Shown one piece after another: positions 42,554 to 51,816 of a stretch of 64,000 nt of DNA. Every line of letters begins with the position of its first letter. Position 1 is the stretch's first letter. The stretch spans positions 2,728,001 to 2,792,000 of the forward strand of contig JBBAAO010000001.1 of NCBI GenBank assembly GCA_041658205.1. The letters are read 5' to 3'. The notes under the pieces were generated by a model. That model searched no databases. It was not told where the DNA came from and saw only the letters and a list, made by a program, of their open reading frames with translations. The translations under genes and the position numbers were made by a program. This stretch comes from Bacteroidota bacterium. Lineage in GTDB: Bacteria; Bacteroidota; Ignavibacteria; UBA10030; UBA8401.

Positions 42554-44539
42554 TCACTTCAGCAGAATCATTTTTTTTGTGGAAGAATGTGAGCCAGCAC
42601 GAAGTCGGTAGAAGTATATTCCCGAAGCAAGTGTGGATGCATTGACATTCACAGAATGAATACCAGCCGGCATCTGTTTCTGAAATATATCCATCACTTT
42701 CATACCGAGAATATCATATACAGTAAGACTGACGAACTCATTCGACGGTAATTGGAATTGAACCGCTGTGTTTGGATTAAATGGATTTGGATAATTTTGC
42801 ATCAGCGAAAATTCTTTAGGAACATGTAAATCGTTTTTTACCGAAAGGGTGCCCACATTTGTGAGGTCTATGTAATTAACTCTTAATCCGCTCCCATAGA
42901 GAGTAAAATTCAGCGTATGAGTTCCGGCGGTGAGATCAATTTCAAATAGATCCTGAGATTTCCATGTCGGCACATCTCCCTCTCCGGTCTTTGCAATAGT
43001 CGTAAAACTCGAAGCAGAGTTATCCGGAGTGACAACAATAACCCCGCCATCTGCGTTTGCTGCAACCCGAGCCGAAAATAGATAGGTAGCATTTTGTGCA
43101 ACGTTTATCGTAAACTTTAAAAACTCGCCTGCTTTAATATTAAAGACATTGTAACCATTCGTGATTGTGTCGGAACAGCTTTCGATATCTACGCCATCAT
43201 TACGGTATTGATCGCCAGAATTCCAACCCCACGCTCCACCTCCGGCGTTTTGATAATCTTTATCGCCGTATGCAATACCTTGTCTGCCATAGTCGTAGTT
43301 TGCAGCATAAAGTCTTCCTGGAATTATATTCGGTGCGAATGGAAGAGTAGCGGAAGAGTCTGAAACCTGTCGGAACATTGCATCAATGACTCCCGAATTA
43401 AATGTGCAGTTTTCCAATTGTAAACCTTCTGCCATATCCATTAATCCTTTCATCGCAAAATCGACCGATGGTTTTGTTTCCTTTCCACTCCAATAGCGCA
43501 GCAAATAATTATATTCCGGTGTTATCGGGACTGAAAAGAGGCCATTCGTTGCATTAAATTTCTTCAATGTCCACCATGACCAGCCAATATGATTCGCCTC
43601 CATCAATGATATGGCATCAGTAAACCATGTATTAGAATTTTCTCCCGATTCTCCCAGCCATAACGGACGATTTGTTGTATTGCGTAATGTTAACACAAAA
43701 TTTATTGAAGCAATGTCATTGGGATTCCAATACTTATGAAAACTGTACACCATATTTTTGTCCCAAGGGGGAGTTAAACCTGTAAAATCATTTGCCCATT
43801 GGTTTCCTTCAATAAAAATAATATGTGTTGTATCAACAGAACGGATCGAATCAGTGATGGCGATGTACAAATCGCGCAACGGCTGATTGTTCGGTTTAAG
43901 ATCCCACACTGTTTCGTTGAGAAGATCATAACCGCCGATCCATGGTTCATTTTTGTATCGTTCAGCAAGTTTTTTCCACAGATTGATCGTCATTCTCTTA
44001 TTCGTATCGCTTTGCCATAACGATGGATACGGATAATGATAATCGCTGATGTTGGAAGTATTTTGTCCGCCAGGCGCGGCGTGAAGGTCGAGAATTAAAT
44101 AGATGTTATTATCCGCGCATTGACGCAGCAAACTATCAACAATGGTGAAACCTTCGATCAGCCAGCCACCGGAAGGGTTCATAAAAAATTCCCAGTGCAA
44201 TGCTACTCGAACAGAATTAAATCCTAACTTTGAAAGATGTTCAATGTCTTTTCGTTGAACAAAATTCTTTCTATACGCAGTCCAAAATGAATCAGCTTTT
44301 TGCTGACCGACAACACCGATAACTTTTAGTTTCATTTCCCAAAAGGCATTGGCAAATGCAGAGGTCTGCAGCATATATCCTTCAGGGAGAAGCCAGCCAC
44401 CCAGTCCGATTCCGCGAAGCAATACTTTTTCATTCTTGTCGTTAACAATATACTGACCTGAAACTTTTAGGAATCCTCCGGCAATCATTGAGGACGAGCT
44501 GAGCAGCAATAATACAAATACTATCCGTATTGATTTCAT
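42554..44539 (-). CDS. T9SS-exported GH5 endoglucanase-type enzyme with CBM6-like domain (paralogue)
   Basis: 661 residues, same layout as the GH5 at 40562. Signal peptide, GH5 barrel with acid/base Glu near 208 (GGYDLLNETVWD), nucleophile Glu near 295 (WLGESGENSNTWF), CBM6-like domain (DQYRNDGVDIESCSDTITNG) and T9SS sorting domain (MQNYPNPFNPNTAVQFQLP). The acid/base motif is NET rather than the usual NEP. It lies 15 bp upstream of its paralogue in the same operon. Confidence 0.9.
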   Translation of the reverse strand: MKSIRIVFVLLLLSSSSMIAGGFLKVSGQYIVNDKNEKVLLRGIGLGGWLLPEGYMLQTSAFANAFWEMKLKVIGVVGQQKADSFWTAYRKNFVQRKDIEHLSKLGFNSVRVALHWEFFMNPSGGWLIEGFTIVDSLLRQCADNNIYLILDLHAAPGGQNTSNISDYHYPYPSLWQSDTNKRMTINLWKKLAERYKNEPWIGGYDLLNETVWDLKPNNQPLRDLYIAITDSIRSVDTTHIIFIEGNQWANDFTGLTPPWDKNMVYSFHKYWNPNDIASINFVLTLRNTTNRPLWLGESGENSNTWFTDAISLMEANHIGWSWWTLKKFNATNGLFSVPITPEYNYLLRYWSGKETKPSVDFAMKGLMDMAEGLQLENCTFNSGVIDAMFRQVSDSSATLPFAPNIIPGRLYAANYDYGRQGIAYGDKDYQNAGGGAWGWNSGDQYRNDGVDIESCSDTITNGYNVFNIKAGEFLKFTINVAQNATYLFSARVAANADGGVIVVTPDNSASSFTTIAKTGEGDVPTWKSQDLFEIDLTAGTHTLNFTLYGSGLRVNYIDLTNVGTLSVKNDLHVPKEFSLMQNYPNPFNPNTAVQFQLPSNEFVSLTVYDILGMKVMDIFQKQMPAGIHSVNVNASTLASGIYFYRLRAGSHSSTKKMILLK

Positions 44540-44557
44540 AGATTTCTTTCGATCAAC

Positions 44558-47383
44558 TTATTTGATGAGTGTCATTTTTTTAATTGAAGAAAATTTTCCT
44601 GCTTGTAAACGATAGAAATACACGCCTGCAGATAATGAATGTGCCTCAAATTCAACAGTATATGTTCCTGAATTTTTTATTTCATTCACCAAGGTAGCAA
44701 TTTCTCTTCCAAGCACATCGTATATTTTCAATGTCGTATAACTGCCGGTCGGCAGTTGATAATTGATGACGGTCGTTGGATTAAATGGATTGGGGTAATT
44801 TTGGAACAAGGAATATCTCACAATAGAATTTTCTCGATCGAAAACACCTGAAATGCCGCTTCCTATCGTGAATGAATTATCACTGCGGTCATTGATACCT
44901 TCATGGTTCACACTGGTAATCGTAATGTTGTAGGAAGAATCACTTTGAAGCGATGATGGAACTTTCCATGCGATTGCATTGGTACGCGAAACAGCGGAAT
45001 CGACAATAATCAATGCCTGCACGCTTCCCTTCGTCAATACAACTCTCACGGTATCACGAACGTTTGTTTGCCACCGAATAATATAGGTAGAATCGAAATA
45101 TATTCGCTCGCTACCGTTCGGGTTCAATATTGTGATAAACGGAGACCCAGTACGGAATACAAAAATGTTCGACCAATCACTTGTATCCGCAGCATTGGTT
45201 GTATTCACCCTCCAAAAATACTTTGAATTATTATTCAGATTCTTTAGTGCAAATGAAGTCATCGTTAGATTTTTGGTATCCACAACCAGGTTTTGGAATG
45301 CAGAATCGGTAGCAACCTGAAGATGATAGGTTTGGACAACCCCTCGTATTCCCCAATGCAAATTCACAGCTGATTCTCCATTGACAATTTCATTTTGTTT
45401 GGGCGAAATTGGATTTGGTGCATATGCCGTTACACTTTGCGGCATACCGAACGCAAAGTCCCCAAAATCGCTTGTTGTAAAGAGAAGTTCATTCTTTACG
45501 GAATCGTAACCTGTTGGAAGAGGAATAAAAATTTTACTGTACAGCGGTCGTACATACACCACAGTTTTTTTAGGGTTGGAGATTCCACGATACTTACTGA
45601 CATCGACCTGTACCAAACCTTTATATGAGGTTATCAGCTCACCTTGAATTTTAAAAAAACTGGGATCCATTAGCGGCGCCTGTTCAATAAAGTCCGGATC
45701 GATGGGCGCATAATTATATTTCGTCACAATTGCGTTTGAATACATATCTGCCGCCAGTTGTTGGAACGTGATCGTTATTCCAGTAGTATCTGCCGCTTTA
45801 TTAAACGTATATGTATTTCCCTGCAACACTTCTGATACTGTCACGGAAGCTCCCGGCATTTGGCTTATCCATGGAAATTTATACGAGCGGTATGAAAACT
45901 GACCGACAGGGAAAAATATTTCGAGTGCAACAGAATTATCGGGTTGTAATTCCGTAAACGCCGGAGAACCGCTTGCAGCCCCACCTCTACTCCATCCCAC
46001 AATGGTATTCCCGTTCGGCAGTCGTTGCACGGAACCACCTGAAGCGGTATAAATATCAGGTACGTGTCGATATTCCCATACCAGTGTAACCGTTTTATTC
46101 TTTTCGTCGAGTCTATATTCAACGCCCCGGGAATACATTGGCGTGTGCTGATCACCGTTGTCAAACAGTGTAATATTTCCATTTGGTAAAATGCTCATAT
46201 GATGCGGATACGAAAAATAATTTGGCGCATTGAATTCGTGTTCGTTGATAAATGTAAATTCATTTTGTTTTCCTCCCAAAATCCAATCAACATTTCCTGT
46301 CAGTCGGTTAATTTTAACGACGTTAGATGTATGTCTCAATACAATGAAAATATTTCCGTCTTTATCGACTTCCAATGCATTCCCGTGTGAATAGTCAACA
46401 GTTTGAGTAGTAAGATTAATATAGGATGATGTAATAGGAAGATAATCCCACGTGCGCCATTGAAAGACAACATTTTTAGATGCGTCCAGTTCCTGAATTA
46501 TCGTTCCAATAACCGTTGCATCGGGTTTACCGCCGGACACGATCAGACTCATATCAACAGGCTGGGAATCATAGGCAAGCAATAACGAATGACCGTTCGG
46601 GAGAAGCAAAAAATCGTGTGAATCTGCAGTATATCCATTTCCACATTTAAAAGTATCAATAGGGGTTAATGAAGTATCTGTCACGATATGCCTTCCGTTT
46701 TCCGAAAATGATAATTCTCCATTCGGCAGTACTTTAAAATTCGATTCTGCTTGTGCAAACTTTTTATATTTAATGATACTACCATTATTATCTGCTATAA
46801 GTATATAATTCCCGTACGGGGGTTTACTTACCGCCGGCTTGTTTGCTATAAATATTTTTCCGTCGTAAGGGTTGTGTGATGTCCCAACCGTTATCTTCGG
46901 AAAATCCGTCGGAAGCGAATCAGCTTGAATGGTTAAACTATTGTTTGATGTATCAGTGTAAGAATCTAATATTGGTGCGATTTTTTGAGATTGATTTACG
47001 ATTTCTCTTGCAGGAGAAATGGTAAAAGAAAATGAGAGCGGGCCAATCTCTTTACCGGCAGTAGTTTTTATACCGCTTAAAAGATTAACAGTTACCACTT
47101 CGTTGGGAATGAACTTTTTGAAAGGTTGAAAGACCAACGTTTTGTCGTCATCAGAAAGAATAAGTGTCCCTTTCTGTATTCCAGACTCAGATCCGCTTAC
47201 CACAAAAAAATATTCTTGAACGCTCAATTTGTCAATGAACGATCCCTGTTTCAGAATGATATTTGTTTCCCGTGAATTTAGCATTGAATTAGGTTTGGGT
47301 GAAATGTATTGAAACGCTGATGTTTGTGCCAATGTCATTTGGCCAAGACAGACAATAAAAAGAAGTAGGAACTTAGTTTTCAT
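44558..47383 (-). CDS. Arylsulfotransferase-like beta-propeller protein, T9SS-exported
   Basis: 941 residues from the ATG at 47383; a GTG nine bases earlier is possible. The order is signal peptide, Big_5-like Ig domain (about 35-130), arylsulfotransferase (ASST) six-bladed propeller (about 150-520), fibronectin-III-like domain and sorting domain. The propeller has HDFLLLPNGHSLLLAYD, YSHGNALEVDKDGNIFIVLR, GNVDWILGGKQNEF, SYPHHMSILPNGNITLFDNG and LVWEYRHVPDIYTASGGSVQ. The ASST family moves sulfuryl groups between aromatic hydroxyls. Its presence in a glycosidase locus is unexplained; it may act on phenolic or sulfated parts of plant or algal material. Confidence 0.85.
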   Translation of the reverse strand: MKTKFLLLFIVCLGQMTLAQTSAFQYISPKPNSMLNSRETNIILKQGSFIDKLSVQEYFFVVSGSESGIQKGTLILSDDDKTLVFQPFKKFIPNEVVTVNLLSGIKTTAGKEIGPLSFSFTISPAREIVNQSQKIAPILDSYTDTSNNSLTIQADSLPTDFPKITVGTSHNPYDGKIFIANKPAVSKPPYGNYILIADNNGSIIKYKKFAQAESNFKVLPNGELSFSENGRHIVTDTSLTPIDTFKCGNGYTADSHDFLLLPNGHSLLLAYDSQPVDMSLIVSGGKPDATVIGTIIQELDASKNVVFQWRTWDYLPITSSYINLTTQTVDYSHGNALEVDKDGNIFIVLRHTSNVVKINRLTGNVDWILGGKQNEFTFINEHEFNAPNYFSYPHHMSILPNGNITLFDNGDQHTPMYSRGVEYRLDEKNKTVTLVWEYRHVPDIYTASGGSVQRLPNGNTIVGWSRGGAASGSPAFTELQPDNSVALEIFFPVGQFSYRSYKFPWISQMPGASVTVSEVLQGNTYTFNKAADTTGITITFQQLAADMYSNAIVTKYNYAPIDPDFIEQAPLMDPSFFKIQGELITSYKGLVQVDVSKYRGISNPKKTVVYVRPLYSKIFIPLPTGYDSVKNELLFTTSDFGDFAFGMPQSVTAYAPNPISPKQNEIVNGESAVNLHWGIRGVVQTYHLQVATDSAFQNLVVDTKNLTMTSFALKNLNNNSKYFWRVNTTNAADTSDWSNIFVFRTGSPFITILNPNGSERIYFDSTYIIRWQTNVRDTVRVVLTKGSVQALIIVDSAVSRTNAIAWKVPSSLQSDSSYNITITSVNHEGINDRSDNSFTIGSGISGVFDRENSIVRYSLFQNYPNPFNPTTVINYQLPTGSYTTLKIYDVLGREIATLVNEIKNSGTYTVEFEAHSLSAGVYFYRLQAGKFSSIKKMTLIK

Positions 47384-47429
47384 GATATTCACTTTCAGAT
47401 TGATAAAAAAACGTCAAGCCATAGCCGGT

Positions 47430-49586
47430 CTATTTAAGGATCATTAATTTTTTTATTGCTGATAACTTCCCGACTTGCAGTTTGTAAAAATATACTCCGC
47501 TGGATAAATTCAACGCATTGAATGGTACTGAATATGTTCCTGCTTCTTGTCCATGATGTACAAGCGTTGCTACTTCGTTCCCTAACACATCAAATACTTT
47601 TAAGGACACAACATTTGCTCCCGGAAGGTGATATTGGATCACTGTATGAGGATTGAAGGGATTTGGAAAATTTTGATGGAGTAAGAATTCGCTCGGGAAA
47701 TTTTCACTCTTACCGTCCACACCTGCGGGGATTATCTGCTTTATCGATACATTATCGATTAAAACGTCAATGTCCGATAAGCCACAGTTAAACACAACCT
47801 TTGCAGCATTATCGGTCGGATCCTGCATTGTAAAATCAAACGAAAAATGTTTTTTCGTTGTCGTCAACGCAATTAAACCTGTTTTACTGTAATTCGTATT
47901 CGGAGCAGCAGACATCGCGATTTTAATTTCCATTGAGCGATTCCCTGCCGCATACGCATCAAACTCAAATCGATATTTCAACCCGTTGATGATCGGGATA
48001 TTTTCCTGAACCAACTGTACGTGCCATGTTTGCGTTCCGCCATTGCCGATCTGCGCCAGTAATTCTCCGTCGGTCACAAACGGCACGCCAACACCAGGAG
48101 ACGTGACATTGTAATTCCAGGAGATTGTCCCATCGGAAAAATCGCCGTTCACAACAAGATTTTCTCCCGGAGTCAGAAATCTCACAAGAATAGATTCCTC
48201 ATTGGAGAATGGACTTTCATTTCCGGCACTGTCTTTTATCGTCACGCGGAAGTAATATCGTTTCCCATTTTTGAATCCTGTAACATCAATAGCGGATACT
48301 GAAGTTGAATCGATCACACGAGTTGGGTTGGGAAGGGAATCACAATACAGAATATATTTGTGGTAAGTTCTTTGGTCAAATGTATTCATCAATAACGTTA
48401 CCTTGTCGCTTCCCGGTTCAACATTAATGACAGGCGTTGTTGCTTTTCCTTTCCACGGAAATCGAAATACTCTGTAGCTATGATTAAAGTTGACAAATCC
48501 CAATTCCATTGCTACTGTTCCACCAGGTGTTACCTCCGTTAATTTCGGCAGTGATCCGTCTGCCCAATTAATCAACGTGTTGCCGTTCGGAAGTCGCTGT
48601 ACATTTCCCATCCACCATGTATAACGATCCGGAGTATGACGATACTGCCAAACGAGCGTAGCAGTCATTGCAACAGTATCCAATTTGTACTCCACCGCAC
48701 GGCTGACGGAAGGAGAATGATAATTTCCATTGTCCATCACCGTATAATTGCCGTTTGGTAAAACACGTATATCGTGCTGATATGAAGGACCGTTCAATGG
48801 ATCATTTACATAGGTAAACTGATTGTTCTTCCCTCCAAAACGCCACATCACCCTGCCGGTTGTTCGATTGATCTTCATGATTTCTGAAAGGTGACGATTC
48901 GAAATAAGAATATTGCCATCAATATCAACTGCAATGGCATTCATGTGAACATAATCTATTGTTTGAGCGGTCAGGTTTACATGAGTGGCATCAAGAATAT
49001 TCAGATTGTCCCAACATTTCCATTCGAAGAGGACGTTTCCTGCAGGGTCAATCTCCTGCAGATGATTTCCAATGATTGTAGCATTCGTGTTTCCGCCACT
49101 CACTAACTTGCTCATGTCGATAGTTTTGTTTTCCAACGCTATCAGCAAAACATTTCCGTTGGGAAGAATCTGTAATTCGTGTTCATCAGTACCAAATCCG
49201 TTCTTTGTCGTAATCTCGCGAGTAACGGTATAGGATGAATCCATTTCATAAAACCGGTAATACGGATCGGCGAGACGATATGACAACATTCCATTCGTTT
49301 GCACTTTAAAATCGCGGGCATTAGCAGGCATTTTTCGATAAAAAATCGGTGAACCATTGTTATCAAGAATTGCGATATACGGTGTGCCTCCCCAGTTATT
49401 GATAAAAATATATCCGGAGTCTGGGTTATTACGGATTGAGATCTTCACATGAGGATAATCGGATGGGACTGAAACACCATTGGGGAAAATAAATGCAGTT
49501 GTCGAGGGCTTCACCGTGATCGGCTGCGCACTAAGGATCGAGCAACATATCACCACAATGAATATGCATAATAAATATTTTTTCAT
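47430..49586 (-). CDS. Arylsulfotransferase-like protein with FN3 and CBM-like domains, T9SS-exported
   Basis: 718 residues, paralogous to the protein at 44558 (DEHELQILPNGNVLLIALEN, YVHMNAIAVDIDGNILISNR, GRVMWRFGGKNNQFTY, LVWQYRHTPDRYTWWMGNVQ). After the propeller come a fibronectin-III domain (about 380-465), a jelly-roll carbohydrate-binding-type domain (about 470-610; VVNGDFSDGTISWNYNVTSP, typical of CBM4/9) and the sorting domain (HQNFPNPFNPHTVIQYHLP). The CBM-like part suggests the protein is targeted to a polysaccharide. The sulfotransferase activity is assumed from the family, not seen. Confidence 0.83.
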   Translation of the reverse strand: MKKYLLCIFIVVICCSILSAQPITVKPSTTAFIFPNGVSVPSDYPHVKISIRNNPDSGYIFINNWGGTPYIAILDNNGSPIFYRKMPANARDFKVQTNGMLSYRLADPYYRFYEMDSSYTVTREITTKNGFGTDEHELQILPNGNVLLIALENKTIDMSKLVSGGNTNATIIGNHLQEIDPAGNVLFEWKCWDNLNILDATHVNLTAQTIDYVHMNAIAVDIDGNILISNRHLSEIMKINRTTGRVMWRFGGKNNQFTYVNDPLNGPSYQHDIRVLPNGNYTVMDNGNYHSPSVSRAVEYKLDTVAMTATLVWQYRHTPDRYTWWMGNVQRLPNGNTLINWADGSLPKLTEVTPGGTVAMELGFVNFNHSYRVFRFPWKGKATTPVINVEPGSDKVTLLMNTFDQRTYHKYILYCDSLPNPTRVIDSTSVSAIDVTGFKNGKRYYFRVTIKDSAGNESPFSNEESILVRFLTPGENLVVNGDFSDGTISWNYNVTSPGVGVPFVTDGELLAQIGNGGTQTWHVQLVQENIPIINGLKYRFEFDAYAAGNRSMEIKIAMSAAPNTNYSKTGLIALTTTKKHFSFDFTMQDPTDNAAKVVFNCGLSDIDVLIDNVSIKQIIPAGVDGKSENFPSEFLLHQNFPNPFNPHTVIQYHLPGANVVSLKVFDVLGNEVATLVHHGQEAGTYSVPFNALNLSSGVYFYKLQVGKLSAIKKLMILK

Positions 49587-49650
49587 AATTACTTTGAAAC
49601 ATCAGGTATCGTATTTTCATTCGTACGTTATTGGCCGTAGGGCTCTTCGT

Positions 49651-51246
49651 TTATTCTACAACAATTCTTTGCGCACCTTGTTTAATCTGTAATGTTTTCT
49701 GTTCTTTACTATCAACAATCACACTCAACTCGAATGGATGGTTCGCTACTATATGAAGCTCAGCCGATTTGCCAACACCGACACGTTTTTGGCAGATCAA
49801 TGTTGCCGAGATATCTCCAAACTTCAATTGTTCAATTCCATGACGATCGATTCTGCTGATATGCCACACCAATCTGTTATGCACCCCATCAGGACGAAAA
49901 CCAAGAACATTTTCAATAAGCAACTGTATCGGACCACACCCAGTCCAGCCGACAAAATCTTTTTGGGAAGGATTTCCGCGCATCATCAGATCGGGAGAAT
50001 AGTTTTCCCATAATGTTCCAGTTTTTTTATATACGATCGACAACCCATCGAGATATTTTTCGGCGGCAATCGTTGCAAATTCGTTAAACGAATAATCTGT
50101 CGCGTTATCGCTTTCGCGTCCGTACTGTTCCAATCCTTTGAGAACCATCACGTTTGTCGGTGCCCATACGCCTCCGAGCCAATATTTTCCATCCGGACGA
50201 TATTCTTTTTCGTCTGCCGCTAACGACGGAAATGGTATTGAACGCCAAAAAGATTTTGAATCTTTTAAATGTGTAAGAAGACGTTTTGCCTGCTGAAGAT
50301 CGGCAATTCCTGCCAGCATCGGCCAAAACCCTCCAATAGATTTCATTTTCTGCTGAACACCGTTATCATCGACATTGTAATAGAAACCGTCGACTTCATT
50401 CCACATCATCTGATTGATTCGTTGTGAAATATCGTTTGCCAACGATTCATATTTTTTTGCGTCATCATTCTGTTTTACTTCACTGCACATGAAAGCAAGA
50501 TTGCGATAGAATAACACCATTTGCGAAGACATGTCCACCCAGCCTGAACCTTGCAGCGGAATATTATCCATCCCGGAACCTAATCCGGTGTTCCAATACA
50601 ATCCATGTTTAGTATTCTCTTTTTTCCTATTCTTTTCTAACCATTCAGCATAGTGTATAAGCGGTGGAAGTACCGAAGTAAATCGGGATTGATCTCCGGT
50701 GACTTTATACGATTCAACTTCTACCCAGGCAAACAGCGGAGGATTAACAGTATGCTCACGCCCAACAAAGACATAATCTTTTCCGTCTGCTTCCTGTATT
50801 TCCCGACAAATGTAGCCATTCTCATATTGGCGTGAATAGAAATTATCAAGCGATTGAATCGCCGGAAAAATAGAGTGACCATACCGGGCAAACATTAACA
50901 TAAAAATCGTATCCCATTGAAATATACTTGGGGAAAATGCCTCATCAATGTAATCCGATACGAATGGTGAACCTTGTGGCGGTCGTTTGAAATGATCAAA
51001 CGCGAGCGACCATGCCTTCCAATACAACGCTACGTATTCAGGATTGTTTTCAAGAATGGGGGAAGGAAGTTTCGCTCGGTTCTCTTTAAATGTCGGAATG
51101 GACGATCCAGTGTAATCCTTTTTTGAAAAATACATTCCGCGTTTACCTGAGTCTTCATATTGTGCGTTTAGGATAAGAGTTATTGTCAATAGGACACAGA
51201 TGACACGGAAAGAACGGACTTTCGCGGGTTTAATTTCTTCATTCAT
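49651..51246 (-). CDS. GH63/GH37-like alpha/alpha-barrel glycosidase
   Basis: 531 residues from the ATG at 51246, placed 7 bp after the GxxExxY stop; longer in-frame starts overlap that gene. A signal-type helix (SFRVICVLLTITLILNAQ) is followed by a barrel with FSPSIFQWDTIFMLMFARYG, NPPLFAWVEVESYKVTGD, RGSGWVDMS-like GSGWVDMSSQMVLFYR, VDGFYYNVDDNG, GGVWAPTNVMVLKGLEQYG and GTLWENYSPDLM. These resemble trehalase/YgjK/mannosylglycerate hydrolase enzymes that cleave alpha-glucosidic or related bonds. Acid and base residues cannot be assigned with certainty. It probably attacks small saccharides in the periplasm. Confidence 0.78.
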   Translation of the reverse strand: MNEEIKPAKVRSFRVICVLLTITLILNAQYEDSGKRGMYFSKKDYTGSSIPTFKENRAKLPSPILENNPEYVALYWKAWSLAFDHFKRPPQGSPFVSDYIDEAFSPSIFQWDTIFMLMFARYGHSIFPAIQSLDNFYSRQYENGYICREIQEADGKDYVFVGREHTVNPPLFAWVEVESYKVTGDQSRFTSVLPPLIHYAEWLEKNRKKENTKHGLYWNTGLGSGMDNIPLQGSGWVDMSSQMVLFYRNLAFMCSEVKQNDDAKKYESLANDISQRINQMMWNEVDGFYYNVDDNGVQQKMKSIGGFWPMLAGIADLQQAKRLLTHLKDSKSFWRSIPFPSLAADEKEYRPDGKYWLGGVWAPTNVMVLKGLEQYGRESDNATDYSFNEFATIAAEKYLDGLSIVYKKTGTLWENYSPDLMMRGNPSQKDFVGWTGCGPIQLLIENVLGFRPDGVHNRLVWHISRIDRHGIEQLKFGDISATLICQKRVGVGKSAELHIVANHPFELSVIVDSKEQKTLQIKQGAQRIVVE

Positions 51247-51253
51247 CCATATT

Positions 51254-51637
51254 TTATTCAATTGATTTTCTAACATTGGAAAAAATCTTCCTCCTGAACT
51301 CAGGTTTTTTACCAAAATTTAATAACAGACCTACTTCAATATCTGTAGCTTTCAAATAATTAATCAATTGTGCTTCGTGTTCATCCCGAAGTGATTCTGC
51401 AGCTTTCAACTCAATAATCACTTTATGAACTATAATGATGTCGGCAAAATAGTCGCCGACTTTTGCATTGAGATAAAATACCTTAATGTTCTTTTGTTGT
51501 TCGAGGATAAATCCGAGATGATTTAACTCGATGAGTAATGCGTTTTCATAAACTTTCTCCAAAAATCCATACCCTAATGTATTATAGACTCTATAAAAAG
51601 CATGTATAATCTTTGAAGTAATATTTTCATGCAACAT
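51254..51637 (-). CDS. GxxExxY family protein (PD-(D/E)xK nuclease fold)
   Basis: 127 residues. The defining motif GFLEKVYENAL (G-x-x-E-x-x-Y) is at about 23-33. The nuclease-like core is GDYFADIIIVHKVIIELKA (D...E-x-K pattern), and the family belongs to PF13366-type PDDEXK domains. No function is established. GGAG lies five bases upstream of the ATG. It is unrelated to its glycosidase neighbours and lies next to an 86-bp inverted repeat, so it looks inserted into the locus. Confidence 0.85.
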   Translation of the reverse strand: MLHENITSKIIHAFYRVYNTLGYGFLEKVYENALLIELNHLGFILEQQKNIKVFYLNAKVGDYFADIIIVHKVIIELKAAESLRDEHEAQLINYLKATDIEVGLLLNFGKKPEFRRKIFSNVRKSIE

Positions 51638-51730
51638 ACATTCTCCATAGTGTTAAATGATGAATGTGAAAATATATACTTCAAACAAAAAAATAAACGA
51701 TGATGCCTCTTATAACTATGGTTTTTCAGA

Positions 51731-51816
51731 TAGAACACGGATATCGCGGATAACACTGATCTTCGCGGATATTTCTATCTGTGTAAATCCGTCAGATCCG
51801 CGTTATCCGTGTTCTA
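51731..51816. repeat. 86-bp inverted repeat with 21-bp arms
   Basis: The left arm TAGAACACGGATATCGCGGA and the right arm in reverse complement TAGAACACGGATAACGCGGA differ at one base; the match continues to 21 bases. The interior has further GCGGAT/ATCCGC motifs. The right arm supplies the TAG stop of the GH5 gene at 51814. This pattern is typical of small dispersed palindromic elements. Confidence 0.85.

Noticed and set aside
44558..49586. PQQ-dependent dehydrogenase or other propeller enzyme
   Set aside because: The blade motifs (GNVDWILGGK, LPNGNxL, LVWEYRH) fit the arylsulfotransferase family better, and no PQQ-binding Trp motifs are seen.
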